The translations under genes and the position numbers were made by a program. The notes below the pieces were generated by a model. It worked only from the letters and a program-made list of their open reading frames with translations. It was not told the origin of the DNA and ran no database searches. 64,000 bases of DNA from Saprospiraceae bacterium (lineage in GTDB: Bacteria > Bacteroidota > Bacteroidia > Chitinophagales > Saprospiraceae), in the NCBI GenBank assembly GCA_024103005.1, contig JAGFJA010000054.1, positions 62,001 through 126,000 of the forward strand. The letters are read 5' to 3'. Shown piece by piece: positions 8,646-17,236 of this stretch; position 1 is the first letter of the stretch, and each line of letters opens with the position of its first letter.

Positions 8646-9332
8646 CTAAGTATCTGTCGAAATATCATCCCAATCCTCGCCATAATATGTCACCCAATTG
8701 ATTGCATAATGCCGCTCTGCCACCACACTCCGTTCCATCCTGCATGGTTCCGGTCGCCGGTGGAGCAATGCGTCCCTGACCGCCCAGTGTATGCGATAAA
8801 TCAAATCAGAATAATCCAATATCTGACTGACCGGCCGGATGGTGGCTGCATCCAGATATGGCCTCGGATCTTTGAAAAACTCCGGCAGCAAAGGTACTAT
8901 GGCTGTAATTTCCTGCTGATAGGTGGGCAACTCTATTTTTTCCATTTTGCCGGCTATCCACAACAACATCCAAATAGCCTCTGTACGCCATGAAATGTTG
9001 ATAAATTCCTGAGTACTCAGAGTTTCTTTTTTAAACAATTTCTTTTCCTCTTCGGAGACAAAGGTCCATAAGCCAAATTCTTTCAAAAATTCAATGATAC
9101 GATTGCCATCCTTTGGTGATTCAGATTTATATATCAGATAGGATAGAATAATAATCCTTCCAGCAACCTCTGACGCTGTCCGTATCCTGGCTTGTGATTC
9201 CTCCTCAATCGCCGGCAGATCGGTATTATATGGAATTCCAAGGGAGGACAAGTAGCTTTCGTTTTCCGCCTTTCGGGTTGCTGCTGACTTGAAGGAGGTG
9301 TTTTTTTTATTTCGTTGTAACCATTTCAACAT
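8646..9332 (-). CDS. DUF4272 domain-containing protein
   Basis: 228 residues, predicted cytoplasmic: no signal peptide or membrane helix. After a Lys-rich N-terminus it follows the DUF4272 pattern: 'SYLSSLGIPYNTDLPAIEEE' (small, GI, LP), 'RTASEVAGRIIILSYLI', and 'ISWRTEAIWMLLWIAGKMEK' (residues ~115-135), ending in the conserved segment 'RIHWAVRDALL'. The family is widespread and of unknown function. The gene stands alone, convergent with the efflux pair and preceded by a long intergenic region. Start is the ATG that opens 'MLKWLQRNKKN'; no competing start is obvious. Confidence 0.8.
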   Translation of the reverse strand: MLKWLQRNKKNTSFKSAATRKAENESYLSSLGIPYNTDLPAIEEESQARIRTASEVAGRIIILSYLIYKSESPKDGNRIIEFLKEFGLWTFVSEEEKKLFKKETLSTQEFINISWRTEAIWMLLWIAGKMEKIELPTYQQEITAIVPLLPEFFKDPRPYLDAATIRPVSQILDYSDLIYRIHWAVRDALLHRRPEPCRMERSVVAERHYAINWVTYYGEDWDDISTDT

Positions 9333-9949
9333 GATTCAATTCTTTCTTTTAAACCAATATTTATGGCAATTCTCTCATTGCCAGATGGCTTTTATTTTTT
9401 AATGAAAATAATAAAGTTTGCACATGGATTTTACTCCATTTTCTTTTGACAAATGTAATAAATACCGCGATACTGCAGTTACAGTATCGGATTTTCGGGC
9501 AATAAGCCGACACTTGTCAAGCCGACAAATTTCCTTTAAAAATCGATTAACCCAAGTCGATCACTACCATCTGACCTGCTTCAACTAATCACATTGAATT
9601 TTCCCGGAACTACTGTTTTTACAAATTAGATAAAAAAATTCCGGGCATATCCTATAGAGTCGGTATTTTTCACAAAATAATTCAATACATATAATGAATT
9701 GTGGATTGAAATTCTCTAAAACAGCGCTTCGTACAAGGCATTTACTTACAATAGTTTTGCATGTTTTGTTGACTTGCAGTGAATAATGCAGGTTATGTTA
9801 ATTCACGGTAAATTACTACATTTACACATAATATTGAAAGTAAATATGTGTGAGAAAAAGGCCATTTTGTGTTTATAAATTTGATGTGCAAAATACCGGC
9901 ATACCTCGTACAATTTTATAATAATATCAGGTTGAAATAAACATTCTAT
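9333..9949. other. Intergenic region (617 bp) between DUF4272 gene and ddl
   Basis: No convincing coding sequence. It holds the divergent promoter region for the DUF4272 gene and ddl. A 7-bp inverted repeat CCCGGAA (9603-9609) and TTCCGGG (9639-9645) encloses an AT-rich 29-base loop. A TAnnTTTG -7-like element lies at 9752-9759, but it is ~190 bases from the ddl start and has no good upstream TTG partner, so I do not call it a promoter. Confidence 0.5.
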
Positions 9950-10930
9950 ATGTCTGAAAGAATAAAAGTAGCCGTTCTGTCTGGTGGAGATACAGAGGAA
10001 CGGGTGGTGTCTGAAAAAAGTGCCATGGTGACACATAAATATTTACCCGCCGATAAATATGATGCCAGGCTTATTGACATCAGAGGACGTGAGTGGAAGG
10101 ATATCCTGACAGGGACGGATATTAATAAAAATGACTTTTCCCTTCTTCTTGACGGCCAGCCCTGGAAGCCGGATGTAGTATTCTGTGCCATACACGGCGC
10201 ACCCATGGAAAACGGCGTTATTCAAGGATACTTCGATATCCTCGGTATTCCCTATACCTGTTGTAACGGCTTTGTATCCGGGCTTACGATGAACAAATAC
10301 CTCACCAAGAAGGCGTTGAAGGATTTTGGCGTGCCCATGGCGGCAGAGGTTTTTATGACACGGAAAGACTTAGCCGCTGGTGTGGATGTAAAAAGCATAA
10401 TCAGCCAGTTGGGCTTACCGGTCTTCGTCAAGCCAAATGCCCATGGATCCAGTTTTGGAGTACGCAAGGTGAAGACGGAGGAAGAGTTGCTTCCGGCGAT
10501 AGAGTATGCATTTCAGTTTGACGACAACATCATGATTGAAGCGATGATGGAAGGTCGTGAGTTTGCCAATGGCGTGATGCGTATCGACGGTAAAATTGTC
10601 GTTCTGCCCGTGACAGAAATTATTCCGGAGAATGAATTTTTTGACTTTGAGGCCAAATATGAAGGAGCTTCAAAAGAAGTTACTCCTGCAGAAATCAGTG
10701 AAGCTCTCAAGTCACAGATTCAAAGCCAAACGGCAAAAATATATGAAGCCCTTAATTGCAGTGGTTTTGCCAGAGTGGATTATATCCTGATAGGTGATAC
10801 CTTCCACCTCATCGAAGTCAATACTGTTCCGGGTCTCTCAGAAGCCAGCATCATTCCGCAACAGGCTAGGGCACACGGCTGGACCCTGTCACAATTTTTT
10901 GATCTGGCAGTCAGTGAGGCGATGTCGTAA
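9950..10930 (+). CDS. ddl: D-alanine--D-alanine ligase
   Basis: 326-residue ATP-grasp enzyme that makes D-Ala-D-Ala for the peptidoglycan stem peptide in the cytoplasm. Seen: N-terminal 'VAVLSGGDTEERVVSEKSA' (the family usually reads GGxSxEREVS), 'IHGAPMENGVIQGYFDILGI', the ATP loop 'PNAHGSSFGVRKVKTEEEL', and the metal/substrate segment 'FHLIEVNTVPGLSEASIIPQ'. Length is slightly short for Ddl but complete. The start codon follows ~40 AT-rich bases with no strong ribosome-binding site, as usual for the phylum. The 3' end is convergent with the DUF5777 gene, only 6 bases apart. The assignment is solid; other D-Ala-D-X ligases are less likely given the family signatures. Confidence 0.92.
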   Translation: MSERIKVAVLSGGDTEERVVSEKSAMVTHKYLPADKYDARLIDIRGREWKDILTGTDINKNDFSLLLDGQPWKPDVVFCAIHGAPMENGVIQGYFDILGIPYTCCNGFVSGLTMNKYLTKKALKDFGVPMAAEVFMTRKDLAAGVDVKSIISQLGLPVFVKPNAHGSSFGVRKVKTEEELLPAIEYAFQFDDNIMIEAMMEGREFANGVMRIDGKIVVLPVTEIIPENEFFDFEAKYEGASKEVTPAEISEALKSQIQSQTAKIYEALNCSGFARVDYILIGDTFHLIEVNTVPGLSEASIIPQQARAHGWTLSQFFDLAVSEAMS

Positions 10931-10936
10931 GATTAT

Positions 10937-11812
10937 TTATTTTCCCAGAGCAAAGACCCGAGATATATTGAAGCCGAAATGCAGCTGACCCTTCTCCAGG
11001 CGTGATGTTGTGGCGGTAAACAGGGATCTCTCTGTCGCACCGGAAGTCGTGGAGACGAAAAGCTGGAAGACGTGTCCGCCGGTTTCAATATCCACACCTA
11101 TAGTAAGTGGATTGAAATTACCCTGACGTCGCATATTTTCAGGAATGTAGTAATATTCAAGTATAAAGGCCGCCCTCTTGGTGAATTTATATCTTGCTGC
11201 CACACCCAAGGCAAGGAGGTCATTGGTTTCAGAAGCGAGATTGGTTAAGTTGAAGTGGACATACATCGGCATCAACTGGATGCTCAGGTTTTCGCTGAAT
11301 TTCCTTGCTACAAGTAATTGATGAATGTAGCTGACGCGATGGAAGAAGTTGACATCAGATACCGGTAGTTTTTCAGAAAGAATAGATATTCCGGCGAGAT
11401 AATCCAGTGTAACCGGCATCTTATGGCGTTTCTGACCGAGGAGTTTTACCTTGGCAAAAGCGTCAAATTCCTTGTTGAGTGTACTCCTGCCGGCACCGAT
11501 CATCAGATAGTCCGTCAGACCATAGTCAAAACCTATTCGCGTGACAGCATTGTCCAGCCCGAAGAAGTTGTCAAAGCCTTCACTGATGTCGCCAAAGCGG
11601 TGATTGATGCGGAAGTCGAGGATGCCTTTTTTAACCTGTTCTACGCTGTGACCATTGACGATGCGGGTTGTCTTGAAGGTAGCCGTTGTTACGCCAGCCG
11701 CTTCATCCATCTTTTTCAGATCATCTTCCCAGGTGTCCTGGGCAGACAAAGTGAAAGACAAAAAGCATAGAATTAAAGAGAAATAACTGAAATAGTACCT
11801 TTGTTTCATCAT
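10937..11812 (-). CDS. DUF5777-family beta-barrel outer-membrane protein
   Basis: 291 residues. A signal peptide ends at 'FTLSAQ'. The mature protein has the DUF5777 pattern 'ILDFRINHRFGDISEGFDNF', 'FGLDNAVTRIGFDYGLTDYL' and alternating amphipathic strands to the C-terminus ('GQLHFGFNISRVFALGK'), consistent with an outer-membrane beta-barrel. The start overlaps the upstream YceI stop by one base (TAATG), so translation is coupled; this is the last gene of a four-gene minus-strand set with YceI, a cytochrome c-like lipoprotein and a choice-of-anchor V protein. Function unknown. The repeated co-occurrence of DUF5777 barrels with YceI and cytochrome-like proteins in Bacteroidota suggests an envelope redox or ligand-transport role (inference). 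Confidence 0.83.
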   Translation of the reverse strand: MMKQRYYFSYFSLILCFLSFTLSAQDTWEDDLKKMDEAAGVTTATFKTTRIVNGHSVEQVKKGILDFRINHRFGDISEGFDNFFGLDNAVTRIGFDYGLTDYLMIGAGRSTLNKEFDAFAKVKLLGQKRHKMPVTLDYLAGISILSEKLPVSDVNFFHRVSYIHQLLVARKFSENLSIQLMPMYVHFNLTNLASETNDLLALGVAARYKFTKRAAFILEYYYIPENMRRQGNFNPLTIGVDIETGGHVFQLFVSTTSGATERSLFTATTSRLEKGQLHFGFNISRVFALGK

Positions 11813-12369
11813 TATTTTTTAGTCAATTTGGAATCAACGACTACCGTAACGGATTTGGCTATTTTGTCGGCAACAAGGCTTGGTATCTCAATGCCATAAT
11901 CAGCAGGGGCAATGGTAAAATGTGCTTCCACCAGACAAGTCTTGGCATCTTTAACCGTAATCGTTCCGGGTATTTCCACGGATTTTGTTGTATTCTTGAT
12001 TTTAAGTTTACCGCTGGTATTGACCTTGTATTGACCCGGCTTGGAAAGGTTGACCGCAGACCAGTTGTCGATGGTAAAGTCGTATGTTGCCCGAGTGTAC
12101 TTATCACTTTCCATGTAGTTTTCATTGAAATGCTCCTGCATCAGTGCATTTTTAAATCGGAATGATTTAATGGGTATGATAAATTGTCCTTTACCGTCTG
12201 CAATAAAAATTCTTGCAGCGACGCTATTATTCACTGCTTCAATCGATTCCAGCGGAGTTTCGGAGTTAAATTTCACCTGACCGGCTCGGGTCATAAGGTA
12301 TTGGGCACTTACAGATGATAGTACAAAAGTAAAAAAAGCGGTAATCAGGAATGCAGACTTTATGTTCAT
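11812..12369 (-). CDS. YceI-family secreted protein
   Basis: 185 residues with a cleavable signal peptide ('FVLSSVSAQ') and no lipobox, so soluble periplasmic. The YceI domain is recognisable from 'AGQVKFNSETPLESIEAVNN' through 'FNENYMESDKYTRATYDFTI', 'GKLKIKNTTKSVEIPGTITV' and 'FTIAPADYGIEIPSL', in the usual order and length. Likely binds a hydrophobic small molecule in its lipocalin-like barrel. It is translationally coupled to the DUF5777 barrel downstream and lies 18 bases after the cytochrome-like gene, so the three are one transcript. The ligand cannot be told from sequence. Confidence 0.9.
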   Translation of the reverse strand: MNIKSAFLITAFFTFVLSSVSAQYLMTRAGQVKFNSETPLESIEAVNNSVAARIFIADGKGQFIIPIKSFRFKNALMQEHFNENYMESDKYTRATYDFTIDNWSAVNLSKPGQYKVNTSGKLKIKNTTKSVEIPGTITVKDAKTCLVEAHFTIAPADYGIEIPSLVADKIAKSVTVVVDSKLTKK

Positions 12370-12387
12370 ACTTTAATAGTTTTGATG

Positions 12388-12759
12388 TTAATTATTAGCG
12401 GCCCCATCGCGGATCCATGATTCTATTTTATTGATGGTACATTCATCCAGCATCGCAGTATTTTTAGGCATGGGAAAGATGCCGGGTTGATGTTTGATCG
12501 CTTTAACAAGGCGTCCATCAAGAACAATCGGCAAGACTTCTTCATAATTAGTAAGCGAGAATGTTAAGACTGACTGAGCATTGTGGCAACCACTTAAAGC
12601 ACAAGACGTACTGATAATTGGCATAATATCCTTTTCAAAAGTCATATCTGTAGTATCACAGCTGCTTACAGCAGACAAGGTTTCGATGTCGTCATTATAA
12701 CATCCATAAGAAAGAAACAAGATGGAGAAAAATACCAAAGGAAAAAACTTATAAACCAT
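12388..12759 (-). CDS. Small cytochrome c-like lipoprotein with C-x4-C-H heme motif
   Basis: 123 residues. A lipoprotein signal with lipobox Cys20 ('FLSYGC') is followed by 'TFEKDIMPIISTSCALSGCH', that is Cys53-x4-Cys58-His59, and a possible distal Met in 'GIFPMPKNTAM' (~95). The C-terminus 'INKIESWIRDGAANN' is typical of the Planctomycete-type/PSC1 cytochrome domain common in Bacteroidota. The four-residue spacing between the cysteines departs from the canonical CxxCH but recurs in this group; whether heme is attached cannot be read from sequence. Probably faces the periplasm as a lipid-anchored electron carrier. It lies between the choice-of-anchor V protein and YceI, 18 bases from the latter. 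Confidence 0.75.
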   Translation of the reverse strand: MVYKFFPLVFFSILFLSYGCYNDDIETLSAVSSCDTTDMTFEKDIMPIISTSCALSGCHNAQSVLTFSLTNYEEVLPIVLDGRLVKAIKHQPGIFPMPKNTAMLDECTINKIESWIRDGAANN

Positions 12760-12853
12760 CGAATGATAATTTTATTTTGAATAATGCATCAAATAAGACA
12801 ACACCTGTTCAATTATCCTATTATTAAAACCGGAATCTCTGCTATTTTATTTT

Positions 12854-13708
12854 TTAAACTTTTATCAATCCGGAAGAATAGGTTTGTTGATTGGATTCAA
12901 CCATAATAATATAATAACCTGCAAGCAGGGTGTGTATGTCTAATATATAGATAGACCGAGTATTCCGTGCAACTGAGCGAATGGCTTCTTGCCCCCTCAT
13001 GTTAATCACCCGAATCGTGTATTCTTTCGATTCAGGTTGCGGTAATTGAATGTGGAGTTTATCACTGGCAGGATTGGGGAAGATATACAAATTCAGGTTT
13101 TCACCGGAAGAAGCAGTGCCAGCTGATCCGGAATTTTCAGTGATGATCTCTGAGGTGCCCAGGTTCCAGTTGTCATTATTGTCATTATCCCCATTGTGGT
13201 TGACGGCATTGACTGCGGCGTAAAACCTTAAGTCTCCTGAGCCTTTAACCGGAGCTATCCACTTAAATGTACGTGAGAAATGAGAAGTATCACCGATAAT
13301 TTCTCCATCTAAGGGGTTGGAGTGTTCGACTAATTGTTTAGACAATTTCAGGGAGGTATTGGCAACTTCCGAGTTGTCAAAAGTGCCGTAAAGAGTATTA
13401 GAAGGGTTGGCACTTCCACCTGTTATTTGAAAGCCGAATGCAGGACGGGCATGCGTATTGACAGCAGTCAGTTTAACATCATAGGTAGAACCCGGAATAT
13501 AGGAATGGACGACATTCCCCTGGTCCAGGAATTCAATATTTACAATGGTAGCTGCGTTTTTATTGCCATGACAAGACGAACAGCCTGATTTAAGACCATT
13601 GCTGCCTGTACGGTTGCCGACATTGTCTGTTGGTCCATTTTCATAAGATTGAAGGCCGATAAAGGCAAAAGGAATCAATAATGTCAGAATAATAATACTC
13701 TTGTTCAT
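12854..13708 (-). CDS. T9SS-exported choice-of-anchor V domain protein with CxxCH motif
   Basis: 284 residues. A signal peptide (~1-19) leads to 'NGLKSGCSSCHGNKNAAT' with Cys43-x2-Cys46-His47, a heme c-type motif, at the head of a Reeler-like beta-sandwich ('GSTYDVKLTAVNTHARPAFG' ... 'SHFSRTFKWIAPVKGSGDLR'), the layout of the choice-of-anchor V domain. The last ~75 residues ('LNLYIFPNPASDKLHIQL', 'GYYIIMVESNQQTYSSGLIK') form a type A T9SS sorting domain, so the protein should be exported through the type IX system and attached at or released from the cell surface. First gene of the cytochrome/YceI/DUF5777 set, ~95 bases upstream of the next gene. Substrate or electron partner unknown. Confidence 0.87.
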   Translation of the reverse strand: MNKSIIILTLLIPFAFIGLQSYENGPTDNVGNRTGSNGLKSGCSSCHGNKNAATIVNIEFLDQGNVVHSYIPGSTYDVKLTAVNTHARPAFGFQITGGSANPSNTLYGTFDNSEVANTSLKLSKQLVEHSNPLDGEIIGDTSHFSRTFKWIAPVKGSGDLRFYAAVNAVNHNGDNDNNDNWNLGTSEIITENSGSAGTASSGENLNLYIFPNPASDKLHIQLPQPESKEYTIRVINMRGQEAIRSVARNTRSIYILDIHTLLAGYYIIMVESNQQTYSSGLIKV

Positions 13709-14209
13709 AGTTTCTAGGTTAAATTATTTATTTCTCGTTTGAATTATTACTCGTATAATGGTAATCATCAGGAAGTGCATTTCGCTCTAATAATTTCAAA
13801 ATGAATAACCATCCTATTAAAAAAGCAGAATAACTTTTTGTCAATATTTGTGGTATATTGTAATTAGAGTCGTTTTCTATTGAAAACGTTACATAAAATC
13901 ACAAAAAAAATTATTTATTTGTAAATATTTAAGGTTTGTTCTAATAGGGAAGTAATAAAGAAGGGCTCATCTTGGTAAAAGCAAAAGTTTAATATCTTTC
14001 TGTTTTCCTTGAAAATCCTGTTAGATAAACCGATAAGTAATGATTCAGAAATAATAATCCTTTTGATGCAACAGTATTTTATCAAGTTGATTAAATTCAA
14101 CTGAATATCACGGCATCAAAAGGATACGGACAGGGCAATCGTTCGAAAAAAAATTATCGCCCGTTATAATACAGGTATTACCCATAGAAACAAATACAAA
14201 ATATAAAAT
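13709..14209. other. Intergenic region (501 bp), AT-rich, with nested inverted repeat
   Basis: No gene is supported. A 61-codon open frame on the minus strand (13915-14100) has random-looking, Ile/Leu/Phe/Lys-heavy composition and overlaps the inverted repeat at 14057-14125, so I do not call it. The stretch otherwise carries the upstream region of the choice-of-anchor V gene and the downstream region of the YegP-like gene. Confidence 0.5.
14057..14125. repeat. Nested inverted repeat (13-bp perfect outer arms)
   Basis: Outer arms ATCCTTTTGATGC (14057-14069) and GCATCAAAAGGAT (14113-14125) are perfect complements. The 43-base spacer contains a second hairpin, AGTTGA and TCAACT flanking TTAAAT. 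It lies ~85 bases beyond the YegP-like stop codon on the minus strand and is not followed by a long T-run, so a plain intrinsic terminator is only one reading. A small structured RNA or a short degenerate mobile-element remnant are alternatives. Confidence 0.6.
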
Positions 14210-14542
14210 TTAAGCACTTTCATCTGAAACAGACGCTCCGGCAGCATTTGCCTTTATGGATGCAATACCTTTTTCGCAAGTGGCAGAACTTTCATACATC
14301 TGACTGCTGCCGATAACCTGACCATTAGTGGCTTTCAATGAGAAGTAAAACTTACCGTTGGCTGCAGTTTTGCGTTCAAACTTATTGTCGTCACTTGAAT
14401 TTTTTTGGACAGAAGCTATTCCGTTTTCACAGTTAGCCTTGGTTTTATAACCTTCACTCGTAAGGATTACCTGGCCGTTTCCGGCTTTTAGAACAAATTG
14501 AAATTCACCGTTTTTTCTTTTAGAAATTACGAATTTTCCCAT
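14210..14542 (-). CDS. YegP-like protein, tandem DUF1508 repeats
   Basis: 110 residues made of two ~50-residue DUF1508 repeats: 'KFVISKRKNGEFQFVLKAGN' with 'GYKTKANCENGIASVQKN', and 'FERKTAANGKFYFSLKATNG' with 'MYESSATCEKGIASIKANA'. Each repeat carries the family's FxF/LKAxNGQVI strand pattern and GIxSV helix. YegP-type proteins are small cytoplasmic alpha/beta proteins, dimeric or pseudo-dimeric, of unclear function, often abundant. The gene is monocistronic, with ~200 bases before the MgtE gene's end. Short acidic/Ser tail. Family assignment firm, function unknown. Confidence 0.92.
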   Translation of the reverse strand: MGKFVISKRKNGEFQFVLKAGNGQVILTSEGYKTKANCENGIASVQKNSSDDNKFERKTAANGKFYFSLKATNGQVIGSSQMYESSATCEKGIASIKANAAGASVSDESA

Positions 14543-14743
14543 GGTATTTTGGTTTTATTAATTAAACAGTTAAAAGTAAAATTATTGAAATGTTTGTATA
14601 TCAAACGAATTTTCACGGCTTAAGTTATGTATTTGCCTTTATTTAACCCGTGCAATTCCTGTTTTTATGATCAAAAGCCTCGTTTAGACATAGGACAGCG
14701 TATTTTTTTGCTTAAATTCAGCAAAATCTTTGGTTCTGAATAT

Positions 14744-16108
14744 TTATAGTAAAGACCCTTTTAAAATAACGGCTGCAATACTGAAATATATTATCAGTCC
14801 GGTGACATCTACCATTGTTGCCACAAAGGGTGCAGAAGAGGTCGCCGGATCAATCTTCATTTTCTTAAGAAAGATGGGGATCATCGAACCGCTAAGTGTG
14901 CCCCACATGACGATTCCTATGAGTGAACAGAATATGGTAAATGCGAGTAACAGCCAGTGATCTCCGTAATTAAACCAATGCATTTTCTGCCAGAGCAAGA
15001 TTCTGAAAAATCCGATTGCACCCAGTATTACCCCCAACAGGAGCCCGCTGAGTACCTCCCGGCGCATGACATACCACCAATGACGAATCGTAATCTCTTT
15101 CAATGCCATGGCACGAATTATCAGTGTCGCGGCCTGGGATCCGCTATTTCCTCCACTGGATATCACCAACGGAATAAACAGCGCCAGAACCACAGCTGAA
15201 GCTATTTCTTCCTCAAAATGTGCCATTGCCGTCGCAGTAAACATCTCACCCAGGAACAACACAATCAGCCAACCTGCTCTCTTTTGGATAAGGGAGAAGA
15301 AAGGTGTTTTGAAATAAGGATAGTCCAGCTCCTCCATACCTCCAAATTTTTGTACCTCTGCCGTATCTTTTTGTTCCATGACGTCCAGGATATCATCCAC
15401 GGTGATGATACCCAGCATGATATTGTCATCATTGACGACGGGCAAAGTTATGCGGTCATATTCCTTAAACTTGTTGACGGCTGTTTCTTTGGTATCTTTG
15501 ATGTTGAGTGCTTCATAATTGTGGTCCATTATGTCGGCGATTTTTTTGTGAGGGGCATTGAGTACAAGTCGGCGCAAAGGCATATCGTCCACCAAGCGTC
15601 CGGCATCATCCTCTATGTAAATGGTATTAATCGCTTCCGTATCGCGGTGCAATCTTCTAAGTCTGTCAAAGGCTTGTTCGATTGTCATATCAGCGGTGAT
15701 GGTGGCAAAGTCAGTGTTGATGATCCGGGCTACACTGTCCGCCGGGTAGCCTAATAGATCTTGAGTGACGGTCCGGTTTTTTTCATTGAGTAAGCCGAGA
15801 TACCGACCTCTGAGAGCAGGCATCAGGTTATGAAAGAAGTTCATCCTGTCGTCACTCTCAAGGTGGTCCAGCAAGTAGGCAGCGGCCTCATTGCTCATCC
15901 CTTCTATAACTTCATCCTGCACTTGAGTATCTAAATAGGTAAATACAACCGGCTGAACTTCCCTGTCCAATTCACTGAATGATTGCAATAAAACATCTTC
16001 CGGCAATTCGTCAAGAACCTTAGCCAGTTCGCCCGGATGTACCTGTTCAGGAGCTTTTCTGAAAAGGGAAATAATTTCATCCCATGTAGTTATACTATTA
16101 TTTTCCAT
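14744..16108 (-). CDS. mgtE: MgtE-family magnesium transporter
   Basis: 454 residues, the normal MgtE length. Domain order: N-terminal superhelical MgtE_N (~20-130, 'GELAKVLDELPEDVLLQSFS'), paired CBS domains (~131-255, 'PVVNDDNIMLGIITVDDILD'), then five membrane helices (~275-454). The signature 'SSGGNSGSQAATLIIRAMAL' lies in the pore region, and the last but one helix bears 'PATSSAPFVATMVDVTGLII' with the conserved Asp of the ion pathway. Known role: dimeric Mg2+ channel in the inner membrane gated by Mg2+ bound to the N/CBS domains. No M-box-like leader was recognised in the 439 bases upstream. Downstream, 200 bases separate it from the YegP-like gene. Confidence 0.95.
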   Translation of the reverse strand: MENNSITTWDEIISLFRKAPEQVHPGELAKVLDELPEDVLLQSFSELDREVQPVVFTYLDTQVQDEVIEGMSNEAAAYLLDHLESDDRMNFFHNLMPALRGRYLGLLNEKNRTVTQDLLGYPADSVARIINTDFATITADMTIEQAFDRLRRLHRDTEAINTIYIEDDAGRLVDDMPLRRLVLNAPHKKIADIMDHNYEALNIKDTKETAVNKFKEYDRITLPVVNDDNIMLGIITVDDILDVMEQKDTAEVQKFGGMEELDYPYFKTPFFSLIQKRAGWLIVLFLGEMFTATAMAHFEEEIASAVVLALFIPLVISSGGNSGSQAATLIIRAMALKEITIRHWWYVMRREVLSGLLLGVILGAIGFFRILLWQKMHWFNYGDHWLLLAFTIFCSLIGIVMWGTLSGSMIPIFLKKMKIDPATSSAPFVATMVDVTGLIIYFSIAAVILKGSLL

Positions 16109-16547
16109 AACCTTCGTTTCTGCCGGTTGTTAACCAACAATAATACACTAAAACAATCACAAGAACCTACAGTCGGAAAATGATTAACACATCCTTTGAT
16201 TGAGAAATTGATTTCTTCCATGATGGAAAGAGAATATTCTTTGAGAGGAAAGCAATTATAGTTTTGTGGGAATAAGATTTAGCCGGATGAGCGAAAAAAA
16301 CTAATTACTGATATAAAAAGGGTATATGTAAAATCATTTCCGAAAAAGTTACTTGTATTTTTTATATCCAAATCGCTTAAAAGCGCCATTGCTTCTTTGG
16401 TTACAAAAAAGCAACTATGTATAAAATGAAGATGTGTTGACTTTATGTAATGAATAGTATCCATTGTCTGGCGGATAGTCGATATCCAGAGATCATGCTC
16501 AAATATAACAGGGATGTGAGCATCTTTATTTTGGAATTATGAGGCCT
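16109..16547. other. Intergenic region (439 bp) between mgtE and the CBS-domain gene
   Basis: Nothing coding that I can support; one 61-codon minus-strand frame (16279-16464) has no family resemblance and atypical composition. The mgtE promoter should lie in the part nearest 16109. A small near-palindrome CTTCCATGATGGAAAG lies at about 16213-16228. No riboswitch-like structure was recognised by eye. Confidence 0.45.
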
Positions 16548-17210
16548 TTACATATTCAGATAGTGCATCAGTGCGTCATATCGCTCAGCCAGGGTATCTA
16601 TCAGTTCGGCATCGGTGAAGGTTGCTACGATGCTGTAATTAAAGCGTTCGAGTGTCGCCTTGATAAACTGGATGTCCTGTACATTAACCTTCAGGGTTAT
16701 CAGGCACTGGTTGGTATCCGGATGTTGTTTCGAGACGAAACATGCAAGGATGACACCTTTTTCTGATTCGATGATTCTGCTGATCTCTGTCAGTGAATAA
16801 TCTACCTTGTTGACTTCCAGGACAAGGATGGCACCGGGCTCATCCAGCGAAAATTCGGAGGCAAACTTCAGTATAAGGGTCTGAAGGGTAATCACACCGA
16901 GATATTTGTTTTTATTATCGGTGACAGGGATGCATGAGTTATTGGTTTTTGCTACCATTCCGAGGACTTCAAGGATGTGGTCTTCATTATGAACTATAGC
17001 CGGACGGTCACTTCCCTGATAGGTTGAAACCCATGCAGCAGGATCATTGTCGAGAATCATTTCCTCTGATACCAGACCGACGACCTCTCCGTTTTCTATG
17101 ATCGGCAGGTGTCTGACCATGTATTCCTCCATGATATTGAGCGCATCCTCGCCGGTACTCCGGACACCCAGGGCAGGAATATCAATACTGACTATCTCTG
17201 AGGCGTACAT
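16548..17210 (-). CDS. CBS-domain protein with C-terminal ACT-like region
   Basis: 220 residues from the ATG giving 'MYASEIVSIDIPALGVRSTG'; an in-frame ATG six codons upstream (17228) is possible but adds only 'MYKHSK', outside the CBS pattern. Residues 1-125 are a CBS pair ('MVRHLPIIENGEVVGLVSEE', 'SCIPVTDNKNKYLGVITLQT'). Residues ~140-210 ('GAILVLEVNKVDYSLTEISR', 'CLITLKVNVQDIQFIKATLE') have the beta-alpha-beta order of an ACT domain. Cytoplasmic; such CBS-ACT proteins are thought to bind adenine nucleotides and amino acids as regulators, but none of the neighbours reveals a partner enzyme. Only 26 bases follow the TM2-protein stop codon, so they may be co-transcribed. Confidence 0.82.
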   Translation of the reverse strand: MYASEIVSIDIPALGVRSTGEDALNIMEEYMVRHLPIIENGEVVGLVSEEMILDNDPAAWVSTYQGSDRPAIVHNEDHILEVLGMVAKTNNSCIPVTDNKNKYLGVITLQTLILKFASEFSLDEPGAILVLEVNKVDYSLTEISRIIESEKGVILACFVSKQHPDTNQCLITLKVNVQDIQFIKATLERFNYSIVATFTDAELIDTLAERYDALMHYLNM

Positions 17211-17236
17211 TTTACTGTGTTTATACAATTATAACG

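Noticed and set aside
9603..9645. CCCGGAA/TTCCGGG inverted repeat as a terminator or operator
   Set aside because: Seven pairs across a 29-base AT-rich loop is too weak, and no gene ends nearby.
13915..14100. 61-codon minus-strand open frame in an intergenic region
   Set aside because: Composition dominated by Ile, Leu, Phe and Lys expected of AT-rich non-coding DNA, no family resemblance, and it overlaps an inverted repeat.
16279..16464. 61-codon minus-strand open frame between mgtE and the CBS gene
   Set aside because: No recognisable motif and a poor amino-acid mix; lies where the mgtE upstream region is expected.
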